From positions 343,879 through 407,878 of the forward strand of contig VWZL01000272.1 in the NCBI GenBank assembly GCA_013396915.1: a stretch of 64,000 bases of DNA, written 5' to 3'. Below the pieces are notes generated by a model, which did no database searches, was not told the DNA's origin, and saw only the letters and a list, made by a program, of their open reading frames with translations. How positions within the stretch are numbered: position 1 is the first letter of the stretch; every line of letters begins with the position of its first letter. Both the position numbers and the translations under genes were made by a program. Below are positions 49,825 through 62,199 of the stretch, in pieces. This stretch comes from Stercorarius parasiticus (Eukaryota; Chordata; Aves; Charadriiformes; Stercorariidae).

Positions 49825-52800
49825 CTGAAAAACAACACGCAGGAATAAAATTCAGTGACACTTCTTACTAATACAGCTCATCAAATTCTAAATGGGGGGG
49901 GGGAATACCAACAAAACCCAATCCTTGATTCCTGTTTGTTGGTGCCATTCAATGCAACAAAGGGAAGAAAAAAAACCCAGATCACCCAATCCTCAAAAAC
50001 AGCACCCCAAAGCTAGGGGTTTTTTTGAACACACTCTTCCTGTGTCCTTTCTGCATGCACCAGTGCCCTCAAAGTATGTTTTACAAGAGGCCAGTGTGTT
50101 GCCATGTATATCCCTGGAACTTAAATAAATAGCATTGATTACCGTTGCATTTTTTCATGGAATATGTGTGCCAAAGACTGCTTGGCACTAAATATATTTG
50201 TACTGAATTGCAATGATTTGTTCTTTTCAAAATCCAAATCCTCTTAGCTCCAGGATGGATTCCATCTATCCTGTAATCCAAATAAAAGTTAACAATTGCC
50301 ATTTAACTTTGGAAACGAAAGAAACTGCAAGCATATGAAGTGTCTTAAAGCAAAACTGTAATGGAACAAAGTAACTACTAGGTTTTTGAACAGTTGTTCA
50401 CAGGAGCTACCTGGAGTTGCACCAGATTTTAAGAACAGCCTTGGTAAATACAACACGGCAAATCCTTTCTTTGTCTTTTTCAGTGTTATGGGGTATAAAA
50501 AGGAGATTTCTGTACAAAGACAGAGAAGGTAACTCAGTAAGTAAATGCCAGTCATTGTAGTCACAGGTAGAGTGTATACAAAAGCAACTTAGGTAAGCAA
50601 CCTGAGTGCTCCATAGGAGACAGACAAAGCAGGAAACATGACACAGAAATTGCCCCCTGTCTGTTTAGCAGGATTCACAAATAAATTACCAACAAAAAGG
50701 GTGTAACAACAACAAAAATGTTTGCTGTCTGGTTTATTCATTTTATATAAACAACCTCTTTCAAAATGTAAGGGAATACCACAATCTTAAAGGGGAAGAT
50801 AAGGCAGTCCCAAGACATTTTTAAAAAACTGGACCAAAGTAAGATTGGGGAAGATTACTCTCAACTTTGCAACTCTAAGAAGAAGGACACTTTCAAATAG
50901 ATTATCAAAGAGTACCCCAAAATTCCCTGGTTATTTTTTTTTAGTGAATAGAGACTAGTATATTGTTATATTAATGGTAATAGATTTACTGAATAAGGGG
51001 AAACTTCACCATTGACCTGATTTATCGGATCTCCAGCTATTGATAAGGAAGTCACAAGGAGTTACTGTTGCTGTGATGAAAAAAGAAACAAATAGTTTGG
51101 ATATGACTGAGCACGGTAAGATCTAACTTTTTTTTTCCCCCTGACAGGTATGAAATATAGCCTACATAGGTTTGTGAGGAGGCATGGTGCTGTGTCTCTC
51201 TACAGGGAGACATTAAATTCTGCAAGTATATTGGAAAATACAGAAGATTTCTTCACTCCTTCAGTTCCTCAGGAAATTAATTGGCCAATTTCCAAATACT
51301 TTTTCATGTATTTAAAACTGCATTGCAATGGGCTGTTGTTTTGGCACACTGGCTTAACTCATGAGCATTGATTCAACATCAAGTGACATTGTTGATTTAA
51401 CTTTTTCTGAGAATCACCTGCTTTGCAAATGTTTTAATAGGGCACAAGAGACATTTACTGATTATTGGGCATTAAAGCAGAGTGCCAGTTACATAAATGG
51501 AGTTTAATATCTAATTTTTTAAGTATCGTAAACTTGAAAACAATAAATGTAGAATAATGTAGATCAGTCTTTGGAAACCAATTTTCCTTCAATATAGTGT
51601 AGAGGATTTTTGATTCTTGACAGTTTAAGGTACAAGTTGCAACAATGGGGGTCATGTTTTGTTAATCCTTCTTAAAAAAATGGAAACTATTATCTTGGAT
51701 ATATTATTGTTATAACATAAAAGTAAATTGTTTGTATTTTGATGTGCAGATTTTTTCCAGACTAAAATACCCTGTGCAGAGGGACCGAGAGAAATTTTCT
51801 TAGAAAATGAGGTTCTTGACATTCATATTTAACATTCTGCATGATACTAATCTGCTATTCCATTTGAAGCATTTTCATTACCTTTATTTACTATTTGCAT
51901 ATAATCAATTTCCATGTTTCTGACTCTAATTCTTCGCTTGAACAGTTTGCATTTTGACCCTTTGACTTTTCTTCTGTCAACTTATCTGTGAAAAAATTGG
52001 AAACGGTGAAATTCATCTTTGCATGCTCAAAAAATGATGGCCTTTATAAATCTTTTGTCTAATCCATTTTACAACTTATGTAAAGTCCTCAGTTTTTTAA
52101 TTGAAAATTAGCAGAGTAGGGTGTTACTGAAGATAATAAGATTTTGATCTGGTTACAAAATTTCAGACAAAAAGTTTTCCATCAGAAAAGACAGATTTGC
52201 CAGAACTGAAACTTGTCAAAACTGTTAGGTTTCATAACAAGAACAGTTTCCTAGATCAAAATGACAGAGGCAGGCAAATTGCATAAACTTTCAGAGTAGC
52301 TTTAATGGCCACAACACTCATAGGTAATGTAGGAGACTCAGATTCAAATCTCTGTTTTGTGCCTGGTTCAGAATTTTCCTTCTGGGCTATTAATTTCCTA
52401 TCATTTCCTTTTATTTCCCATGTTAAAATTTAGTTGACATTATAACATATATATTAATGAAAACACGGGTATGCCCTGAAATGAAATTATGTGATATTAT
52501 CCCTAAGCTATTGAGTTTTTCGTTGGATCAACAAATTCTAAAGAGCTAGTAAGAGCTTTCTGAACGCAGTGAAATAAGATTTCAGACGAAACATTTAATT
52601 TCACAGAAACAAAGTAAGGAGATGAGTACTTGAATTGTTATTTTCGTGAAATGTGTCTGTGTGCTTAATATGTGAATAAGCAGAAACAACTATTGAGGTT
52701 AAAAAACCTGGCTTTTCAGAAGAAGTTAATGCTTACTGGTGATCCTAAGTAATGCCCAGTTCAGTCTACAGAACATTTTCACTGATCTTAGCAGACTTTT

Positions 52801-53054
52801 AGATCAGTTCTGCTCTCATCATTGCTTTTCACAACTTTTACAAAATCAAGAATCAGTGTGAGGGTGAGCAGGGTTTTGGAATATCAGATGATTTAGATTT
52901 TCAAAAACAAGCTCTCTGGGGCTTCTTAGGAAGGGCAAAGCAAAATCCAAGGAGCTGTAATGATTAGCCATTAATTAGCTTAAGTTATTCATTCATTTTC
53001 AACAACTGCTTTGCCTTTGCAGAATCCTTTGTAGCATGAGCATTTGTAGTATAA
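49825..53054. other. Unique AT-rich non-coding stretch
   Basis: No named repeat. A G10 run is at 49894-49903. A strong splice-acceptor-like tract (T9 then CCCCCTGACAG) ends near 51147, followed by an open stretch to 51371. I recognise no protein there and do not call an exon. Confidence 0.5.
49894..49903 (+). repeat. G10 homopolymer
   Basis: Ten consecutive G residues in an otherwise AT-rich context. Prone to length change and to sequencing error. Confidence 0.85.
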
Positions 53055-54254
53055 ATCACGCCTGACTAATCTAGTGGCCTTCTATGATGGAGTAACTGCA
53101 TCAATGGACCAGGGAAGACCTATGGATGTCACCTATCTGGACTTCTGTAAAGCCTTTGATACAGTCCCCCACAACGTTCCTCCCACTAAATTGGAGAGAT
53201 ACGAGTTTGATGGGTCGACTGGTAGATGGATAAGGAACTGACTGCATGGCCACATCCTATAGTCAATGGCTCAGTGCCCAAGTAGAAACCAGTAATGAGT
53301 GATGCCTCACAGGGATCCATACTGGGACCAATACTATTTAATGTCTTCATCAATGACATAGACAGTGGGATTGAGTGAACCTTCAGCAAATTTGCACATG
53401 AAACCAAGCTGAGTGGTGCGGCTGATTCGCTAGAGGGAAGGGATGTCATCCAGAAGGACCATAACAGGCTTGGGGAATGGGCCTGTGCAAACCTCATGAA
53501 GTTCAACAAGGTCAAGTGCAAGGTCCTGCACCTGGGTCAGGCCAATCTCCAGTATCAATATAGACTGGGGGATGAACCAATTGAGAGCAGCCCTGTGGAG
53601 AAGGACTTAGGCATACTGGTGGACGAAAAATTGGACATGAGCTAGAAATGTGCAGTTGCAGCCAGGAAAGCCAACTGTAACCTGGGCTCTATAAAAAGAA
53701 GTGCGGCCAGCAGGTTGAGGGAGGTAATTCTGCCCCTCTGCTCTGCTCTGGTGAGAGCCCACCTGGAGTACTGTGTCCAACTCTGGAGTCCCCAGTACAA
53801 GAAAGACATGAACCTGAGAGTGAGTCCAGAGAAGGGCCACAAAAATGATCAGAGGGCTGGAACACATCTCCTATGAAGAAAAGCTGAGAGAGTTGGGTTT
53901 TTCAGCCTAGAGAAGAGTAGGCTCCAGGGAGAGCTTGATGTGTCTTTTCAATATATAAAAGGGACTCGTAAGAAAGATGGAGACAGGACTGCAATGATAG
54001 GACTAGGGATAATTGCTTTAAACTAAAAGAGGGTAGATTTAGATTGGATATAAGGAAGACACTTTTTATGATGAGCGTGGTGAGACACTGGAACAGGTTT
54101 TCCAGAGAAACTGTAGATTTCCCATCCCTGGAAACATTCTAGGTCAAGTTGGACAGGTCTTTGAGCAACCTGATCCAGTAAAAGATGGCAGCGATGTTGG
54201 ACTAGGTGATCTTTAAAGCTCCCTTTCAACCCAAACCATTCTATGATTGTGTGA
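53055..54254 (+). mobile_element. CR1 LINE, 5'-truncated, RT domain plus 3' UTR (dead copy)
   Basis: This 1.2-kb CR1 fragment starts inside the reverse-transcriptase domain and runs to the 3' tail. Read in frame, 53134-53175 gives [14 protein letters not shown], a CR1-type RT segment. Further on are the 'tttaatgtcttcatcaatgac' region, the 'aagttcaacaaggtcaagtgcaaggt' region and the 'ctggagtactgtgtccaactctgg' region, each a CR1 landmark. The catalytic F-A-D-D box is mutated: 53391-53402 reads F-A-H-E, so both aspartates are gone. There are also several stops and frameshifts. It ends with the 3' UTR block 'cccatccctggaaacattc' and an ATTCTATGATTGTGTGA tail. It cannot encode an active enzyme. 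Minus-strand open frames at 53186-53521 and 53607-53867 are shadows of this element. Confidence 0.93.
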
Positions 54255-56184
54255 GAAGAGCTGTATTTTTCCCCTTGTTGGTGTCATACACATGTTGCAC
54301 CTACAGACTGTTGAATACAAACAATCCTAGCTTGTAGGTCAAGCTGGTTGCACTCTTCTATTGCTCACACAGTAGAGATTTATCAGTTGTGTGACAGGGC
54401 CTGTTTCAAAGCTGGTGGAAGTCAGCAAAATCAGTTCATAGTGGATCACACACTGGGTGATAAGGCTCCTTAATGTTCATCTGGCACTGACACTGCCTCT
54501 CTGAATTTCAGTAATCCTCTTTCTATTTTCTCTTAAAGAAGAGAGTGCAAGCAAATTGCATCAAGGAGGAGGTGAAGGAATGAAATTTGACAGACTAGTA
54601 TAATCTTATTACTTTATGGATAACACTAAAATCACAAAACAGAGCCTGAACCACAGCTGCTTTAATAAGTCATTTCTGATTGCATCCACAGGAAGCCAAA
54701 CAGCAAGCAACCACTCTGCCAGTCTCCAGTTTCAAATTTTCTTTATTACTGTACTTAGATATTTACAGTAACAGCCAAAATTTGCCAAAACCTCTGGAAG
54801 CACTCCCATCCCAGCTGTTTCCATGGGATAGAAACTTCAGGCTTCTGACTAGTCATCAGGATTTGATTTTCTATTTGCATCATTTGCCATTTTGCCAGAA
54901 ACTTATATTAGAAAGGTATCCAAAGTAATACTTATTGAATGGTGTGTGTAGATTGAAAAGAGGGAAAACGGAGGACTTTATTTACTGCACCCTAGTTCTA
55001 CACAATGCATAGGAAGACATATAAACCCTACTGCACATCTCGTGATGGGCTGCCATCCAAAAAAGTGGATGTCAACTAAAGTTACAAAAGGGAGTTTTGG
55101 CAAACAGCAGTGCAGTGGCATGCCAGAATCCTCTTTGCCTAGCCTTTGTGTAGGCCAGTGATGTCTGTTCCTATGAGCACAGGCAGCTTGGTGCTTGCTT
55201 ACTCCAACAAACAAATTATCATCTGAAACAGAGCAGGCAGAAGCAAGGGCAATTCCATCTACTACTTCTACACCGATCTTCCAGGATGGTGTAGGATGGA
55301 GGAGACTTTCTGTCTTCAGGTATAAAACAAAACAGTAGCTTTATTTCATGCATTCTGCATAGTTTTGGGCAAATCTCAGACTTAAGAAAAAGAACAGACT
55401 ATTTCTTCATTTTTTTTTAAATACTGGGGGCAAAATCTGAGTTCCAGTGCAATACGTTTGCATGTACAACTGCATAGACTCCTGCAAGATGAAGGAACAT
55501 TTTTATTCAATGGTTTTAAATCCCAGAAAAAGTTTTATAATAATGAGCTAAAAGAATAGTGTTGTTGGGTAATACAGATATTTTTGCAATTTCTTTTTTA
55601 TTATGCATTTGATGAGGTGGCAGATTTATGTTTCCTCGTCTAATGACTCTTTCTTTCTTTTAAGACTTCTGAGCATCTCAGGATGTTGCCACTTTTCTTG
55701 TAAAGGCTCATTATTATGTGCTAGGTTCATTGTATGGACAGTATGCAAAAAATAAATTGTCTATATACCAGTAAAAAATAAGCAAACAAAATCACCTTAA
55801 ATAACTATTTTATTTCCCTGTCTGCTTCTGAAGTGTGACATTCACTATTGTGCCAGCATAAAATCTTGCATACTATATTAGATTTGCAGAAATCCTGTTT
55901 TGGATGTCACAAAACATGGGTAAGGGTCCAAAGAAATATGAGGAGAATATCTGCAATATTACAACACTTTTTGGGTGGGGCTTCTTTCCATTTCTTTTCT
56001 CACTGTTTATCTGTTTATTTCTTTTGTTGGTTTGCTTTTTTTTTCATGGGGGTTCTCCACAGACTTTTCTTTTTTCCCCTGTAATGAAAGCTGGGATTCT
56101 CTTATGGTCAAAATCTCTTGTGATTTCTTATGGTCTTGATCTCAGGCTTTAACTAACCTGTAAAATTTGGTCAGATTTGCAATA
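54255..56184. other. Unique non-coding spacer between CR1 copies
   Basis: About 1.9 kb with no recognised feature. Open frames of 78-82 codons (54680-54928, 54978-55214, 55848-56152) match nothing known to me. Confidence 0.5.
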
Positions 56185-57960
56185 AAATAATGAGATTTAG
56201 CAACTCTGGAGGTCATCTAGTTTAGCCTCTCATTTGAAGTGGGACTGTTGCCAACATCAGGTCAGGTCAGCAATGACTGTGTCTAGCAGAGCATTGAAAA
56301 TCTCCAATGACAGAGGTCCCTTGACCCCCCTAGGAAACTTTCAGTGCTGTTTTACGCTGGTAACTGCACTACCCTATTAATGAATTTTTTACCAACTTCA
56401 TCTTGTTATGTTGTTTGGTGCTACTACGAAGAGCATAGTTCTGTGGTCTTTGTAGCTGCCCTTCAAATGGCCATAAGCTTTTGTTAGATTTCCCCTCCGT
56501 CTTCTCTTTTTCTGGATTGAACAACCCCTGCTCCCTCATCTCTCTTCACAGCATATGTGCTCTGGGTCCCTGGTCATAATGGCAACCCTCTGCTGAACTT
56601 CTTCAGTTTCTTCATATCCTTCTGGAGATGGGTGGAAGGCAAAATTGTATGCAATATTCTGAGTGTAACCTCATCAATGCCAAATATGGGATGACAGCAG
56701 CTTTCCTTTATCTTTTAGCCATATTTTTCTTAACATAGACCAATACATTGTTTGGCTTCTATGCAATGACAGTACACTGTTCCACCTGGAGTCTACTATA
56801 ATCTTTAAGCTCTTACCAGCAGTGCTACTAGTCCCTAGCCTGTACAAATGTACAGGATTTTCCATCATAGTGTCTGACTGAACTTTGTCTTACCAAATAT
56901 CAGGAGGTTTCTGTTGGCCCCAGTCCTCAAATTTTTCAAACTCCCTCTGGACAGAAACTCTGTGCCCAAAACTCCCCTTAGTTTAGTCATCTACAAATTT
57001 GCCTGTGCACACTCTGTGCCATTACCCAAGTGGCTGATGTTGAATATATATGGAACACAGAATTGGCTTCTGGGACCCTCTGATTACTGCTGCCTAGCAG
57101 CCAAAACCAAGGCAATAATCACTACTATTTGTGCCTGGCAGTCCAGCCACCTTTCAATCCATCTGGTAGTTCATTTTTTCCAAAGTGAGGTCTGGGTTTT
57201 CTCAATCTCCAAATGGGAATGCCATTAAAGATGGTGTCAAAAGCTTTATTAACAATAAGGTAGAGTATGTATGTCCACCAGTCTCTCCTCATCCACATGA
57301 TCACTTGTATGACAGAGAGTTTTCATGTTGGTCAAGCCATTTTTAAATCTGTGCCAACTACTGCAGACACATTTATCCTTCACATGCTTGGAATAGAACC
57401 TAAGAGTAAATGTTTTGTGATCTTTCTAGGGACTGAGGTGATGCTGATGAGTTTGTTCCTTGGACCCACATGGGCTACTTTGTCTTTTCTAAAGGCAAGA
57501 TGGGCATAGTGTTATTTTTTTAGTTTTTAGTAGTCAGGCACCTCCCTGACTAGTCATCTAATCCCATATTGTTCCAGGGATTTGAATGTATCCAGCTTGT
57601 TTGAGTCTGTTGTGTCCCAGCTGTTTATTGCCCCATCCCTTCCTATCTCTTCCCAGGTCACTCTTCTATAAAAACAGATTGCTAACAATCTCAGAATCCT
57701 GAATAGCTACTACTTTCTTATTTCCCTCTGTGAACCCCTCATGGCATCTGAGACTCTTGAATCAGAAAATGTCAGGCAAATGTCTCTAAAGAGAGTACTT
57801 AATTGGAATCAAATATATCAGACCTGCTACCACCTGCTACTGTCACATTTTCTGCTAGTCTCACTCAAAAAGGGAAACTGTAGATCTCCAATGTACTATA
57901 GGCAAGAGGCAGAGGCAAAGGAAGGTGCCAAAATGCCTTTCCTTAGAATAACACTAGTTT
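56185..57960 (-). mobile_element. Old CR1 LINE, minus strand, RT region to 3' end
   Basis: About 1.8 kb of a diverged CR1 in reverse. On the plus strand it opens with the 3' end ('ctggaggtcatctagtttagcc', near 56206). It passes the reverse complement of the RT C-terminal region (for example the 'tctggattgaacaacccctgctccctcatctc' area near 56513-56545 and the 'ctacaaatttgcc' area near 56991). It then reaches the RT core ('ggtgtcaaaagcttta' near 57233) and the upstream region ('gggactgaggtgatgctga' near 57430). The weakest match is the last part, ending around 'aggcagaggcaaaggaagg' near 57906-57925. Divergence, many indels and stops show it is older than the copy at 53055. The open frames within it (56914-57228, 57267-57509, 57741-58025 plus) are antisense shadows. 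Confidence 0.85.
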
Positions 57961-60734
57961 TTCATCCAAGAAATTTGCCAGTAGTGCACAGGGGAATGGT
58001 ATATCTGAATATACAACAAAAGTAGGTCAGCAGTTGTTTTGATATGGGAGGGACTTTTCTTATCGTTAGAAAATATGTACATTTGGACTAGTTTTGGTTT
58101 AAAATTAATATATTTATTTGAAGCTTGTTATCTATGAAATGTGACATAAGGGGACACACACACACATACACCCCGCACAGGCTTGAACCCGCATCAGTGA
58201 TTAGAAAGACATGGGTAATAAAGAGAAATAGAATTGGTCTTTTCAAAAGATGTGACTGTTGTCTTTAGCAAAATTTCTAATAGCATAACAGATTCAAATA
58301 CATGTCAGATATCCATTGTGAGAATACAGTAAATGAGTGTTCTAGTTTTCTACTATAATACGTATATTAGCACATGGAAAGCACTTTCTATTACAGATTT
58401 CAAGAAGGAAAAATATTTGCTGAATCAATGCACTGAATTATATGGAACAGTGTGTATTGTCAGCATCAGTGATAGTTTTGCATAAACATTGAAAATCAGA
58501 AAAAAAATATTCCATTTCTTGTTATATTTAAAATTACCATTGGAGCTATTCATTTTAATTCAGAAAATATATCAGAAACAGTTTCCAAGAAAAAAAGTGT
58601 TCATTTCTAAGTTCTCATTATTGTATCAGATGTCTTTCTGGTTTTGGTAAATTCAGTTAGCTTCATTCAATCATATGTCAAAGAAGAAAACGATTGTAAA
58701 ATGTGAATTCAGCAAATGGGAAATACTGCTGATGGAAATAGAAAGCAGTACAGGTATGACACTGGGGTAAACTAGAAGTTAACAATTCAGTGGCTGTTTT
58801 CTGATCCTTAAATTAAAATTGGGTTTTTTGCTAACAAATTGGATTACTTTCTCCACCCAAATCTCCTTCCCCCTCCTTCCCACTCACCCCATGTGCAGGA
58901 AACAGAAGTTAATTCAATCTTGTTGTTAGGAAGTGGAGCTCATTTATAAATTAAACTGGCTGGTAATTTGGCTTCAGCCTAGAGAATATGTATCAGAAAA
59001 GTGTATTTGCTGGATTTTGTTTTTTATAACTCAGCATAAATACTGACCTTTCATTTTTAACACCAAAAATTTGCTAGAAATAAGTTGAAAGGCAATTTAG
59101 AAGTTATAAGTAATTACAGCCAGCTGAGTAATTTACATAATTGCTTTAGCTACTTGCATCTGAAAGAACATGATTTCCTCCCATATTTTTATTATATTTA
59201 TTACTTCATTGCAGATTTTGAACATGATATTCAAAACACAGTAATTCAGTTTCAGACCACTCTGTTAACAAATGATCGTTAAGGTCACAAGAGACATCAG
59301 ATATTCTAACTGTTCAAGTCTAGTGAAGAAAAATTCACTAAAAAACATGATTTGCTATAAAATAGATAGATGTAGAAACAAAAATGCTTCTTTCAAAATT
59401 TTTACTCACTTTCTAGTTTGTAATTTCAAATTTCTCACTGCAGTCATAATGTCTATTAGTAACCCTACTAAGAAACAATTGAAAATCTTACAAAACTTTG
59501 GAACTCCAGGAGTAAAGTCTTAAAGACCTGTAAATTTGGTAATTGTAGTCCTACAGAAGTCAGTGGCAAATTTTCTACTGTCTTCAATGGGGCCATGGTT
59601 TTACCACATACAGTGCAATATATACAATAATGTGAAATAGAGAAAGTTGCACATTTTGCATTGTTATTAATTCCTGACCAGTCGATACTATTGCTAGGAG
59701 GAGACCTTGCAGTAATCATTGTGGCACTGAATCTTTTACAGAGTGAAGAAAGTTGATGAGATGTATCAGGTAAACAGCATCAGAAAATTTTATAAACTGC
59801 TACAGGTTTTCCTTTCTAGGTCACGCAGGCCTTGCCCAAGGCAATGTTGATTGAAAAAAATAGGCTTCTGTAAGATTTATTGGCTGGGTACAGGGTTTAA
59901 ATGTAATGTGTCAGAGTACTGTGAAGTAATTGTGTGTGCATGCCTGGTTGTAGTTGTGAAGGATGCAGTCAGACTCTTGTCTGCTCGCATAATTGTCTGT
60001 GTATCAAGAGTCTGAGGGATTTGGGATTCTTACTACCCAAAACATTATCTCATTCCACATAAATTATAACCTTTCTTGTGTGAACCATCAAGTGTGCAAG
60101 CTTAATATTCACTTTCTAGGAGTATCAGTGCAACTGTTTATCCAGCTCTAGAAATTACTCAGCTCAGATTTTAATGACATGGGTTTGGAGTAGAGAGAAA
60201 ATGCTTTTTGGTTTCTTGGGAAACAAGTCTATTTCGGTTCAAGGATGAATGTTAATACAATAATTTCATTACTGTGCGCCCTAGTTGAAATAGTAATTTG
60301 TTAGAGGATTAAAAAGGATTTAGCGTATTGCATGGCTGTATAAATGTAATGACAGTAACTGAATCATAGTGTTGTGCAATGTATGCCTTGTTTGTTAGCA
60401 AGAGTAGTTTAAGTATAATAATTCAAACTGGGGACATATGTATTTTATGTCACATTCATGTACATTGTAAACAGTGGTTCAGAGGCATATTTGTCACAAA
60501 GGTACTTTATTATTAGTGACCTAAGACAAGGTATACATGAAATCAGATTTAGTTTAGTTCAAATCAGTGCTTTCACAAGCTTTCAAAAGTGTTTTTAAAA
60601 TGTCTCAGTCAGAGGTCCTTTCTGCATTAGGAAAGTTACGCACTTTGGACTGGAGTAGAGGAATGTTGATGAAATGATAAATTAGCAAGCATGACTTTGC
60701 CATCAGTATAGACCAAGGAGAGTTATAAGAATAC
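57961..60734. other. Unique AT-rich non-coding stretch
   Basis: No named repeat. A short (AC)n run is at 58154-58166 and a pyrimidine-rich block is at about 58850-58890. No gene supported. Confidence 0.5.
58154..58166 (+). repeat. Short (AC)n run
   Basis: Six and a half AC units, then ATACACCCC. Confidence 0.75.
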
Positions 60735-61090
60735 AGCGATACTAGGTCACGCCAAAGATTTATCTAGTCCAGTATTCATTTTAGAAAAAAAATGATAGTG
60801 GATACATTCAGTGTAATCCCCTAGTGATACTTTCCCAGGTAAATCCTTCCAGAAATCTGCAGGTTTAGTATTTTCTGAGCTATAGATCATATCTTTGTAT
60901 TTAACTGTATTTGATGGAATTTTCTTCCATGGATATTCCTAATCCTTTTTAAGTCTATGTTTTGGCATTTACAATATCCTATGGAAAAGACTTCCATATT
61001 TTTATCATGTATTTCACTTCCTTTTGTTTATTTTAAATTTTCTGTTTAATATTACTCAGCGTAATTTACATTCATGGAAGATTATGATGA
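60735..61090 (-). mobile_element. Very old CR1/L3-like LINE 3' region
   Basis: On the plus strand the landmarks run 'ctaggtcacgccaaagatttatctagtccagtatt', then 'ttggcatttacaatatcct(a)tggaaaagacttccat', then 'cacttccttttgtttattttaaattttctg'. This is the antisense order of the 3' part of the CR1 subfamily abundant in turtles and crocodiles, where the corresponding words describe 'ggtccatctagcccagtat' and 'cttccttttgtttgttttaaacctgctg'. The match is partial but keeps order and spacing over about 350 bp. It probably predates bird diversification. Boundaries are approximate and no open frame survives. Confidence 0.7.
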
Positions 61091-61142
61091 GCATCAAGTT
61101 ATCTGATCCAAATTACTTCATAGAACAATGAATAGCACTTGC

Positions 61143-61154
61143 TTTTTTTTTTTT
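61143..61154 (+). repeat. Poly-T tract (T12)
   Basis: Twelve T residues followed by CCAG, a splice-acceptor-like string with no supported exon downstream. Confidence 0.75.
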
Positions 61155-61331
61155 CCAGTAACACATCTTGTACAGTAATGGCCCATAACTGACAAGATAA
61201 AATGATGCTCTGTGTTGCTGCAAAATGTTATCCATGTAGCTGCCATTTTTGAACCTTCCATTGAAACTCTTAGGAAAGTAAGGGTGGGGGGAATTTGTCC
61301 TTTAAAATCTCAAACCAGCTAAAACCAAACC

Positions 61332-61353
61332 TTTTTTTTTTAAAAAAAAAAAA
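61332..61353. repeat. T10-A12 self-complementary block
   Basis: Ten T residues run directly into twelve A residues, so the block is a near-perfect palindrome able to form a hairpin without a loop sequence. It may be a replication-slippage product or the junction of two A/T tails. Confidence 0.85.
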
Positions 61354-62199
61354 GTCCATAGTTTTTAACAATAACAATTTCTAACTCTGCCTTGTAAGAT
61401 ACTTTTGTATTGCCATTGACATTGGAAACACCTGTTCAGAGCAAGAGAATGCATCATGACATCTTTGAGATGATGAGGAATTTGAGGAATGCACTAACAG
61501 GACTACGTTCGGATGGTTGTAAAGTCAAAATTAGGTGGACTCCAAGCTTATTTCTCAACAGATACCACCTACTGTCAAGCATTATTTAATGTTTAAGAAC
61601 CCATCAAAGGCCCCTCAATTGGAGTTCATTTCAAGCTGATAGTGGTGCCCCGCCCTGTTTGGACCACAGCTTAGTTATCAAGTATCAAATTATTCATCAG
61701 AAAAAGAACTCAAATTGTTCTCAGCCTGAGAGTGACTGAAGACTGAAATTTTATATTCTTTTTTAGAACCCTGAACACTACTCTGTGGCACAACTATGGT
61801 CGAGTCTACTCTACTAAAGAGGCATCTTACTAAGCAGCTTTACTGTAGCTAAGAAAGACACCTTCATAAGGCTGGAACATGTGAAATAAAAGGGAATCAA
61901 ACTTTGCAGTCAAGAAGATTCCCCCAAAAAGAAGTCCTGAGATTTCATGTCTGCTGCTCATTCTATTTATACATATTATCCCAAGACTCTTAAATGGAAA
62001 AAAACATATGCAATACTTGGAGGTGGGTACAGAATGTTTCTTCAGCAGTGAAGGACCATTTGTCACTAGATTACAGAGAGGTCCTTCGTCTTGTTTCCCC
62101 TTTCTCTGTTACAAAATAGCAGTTTTATGTTTTTAAGAATCATAGAGAGTAAGTTAATCGCCAAAAATAATCTAAATCAGGCTTGTAGACGAGGAGCAT

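Larger units (their letters stand above)
61091..62199. other. Unique non-coding stretch
   Basis: A T12 run is at 61143-61154 and a T10-A12 block is at 61332-61353. Nothing else recognised. Confidence 0.5.

Noticed and set aside
53186..53867. Minus-strand open frames of 66-111 codons
   Set aside because: They are antisense to the plus-strand CR1 at 53055-54254, with no protein similarity of their own.
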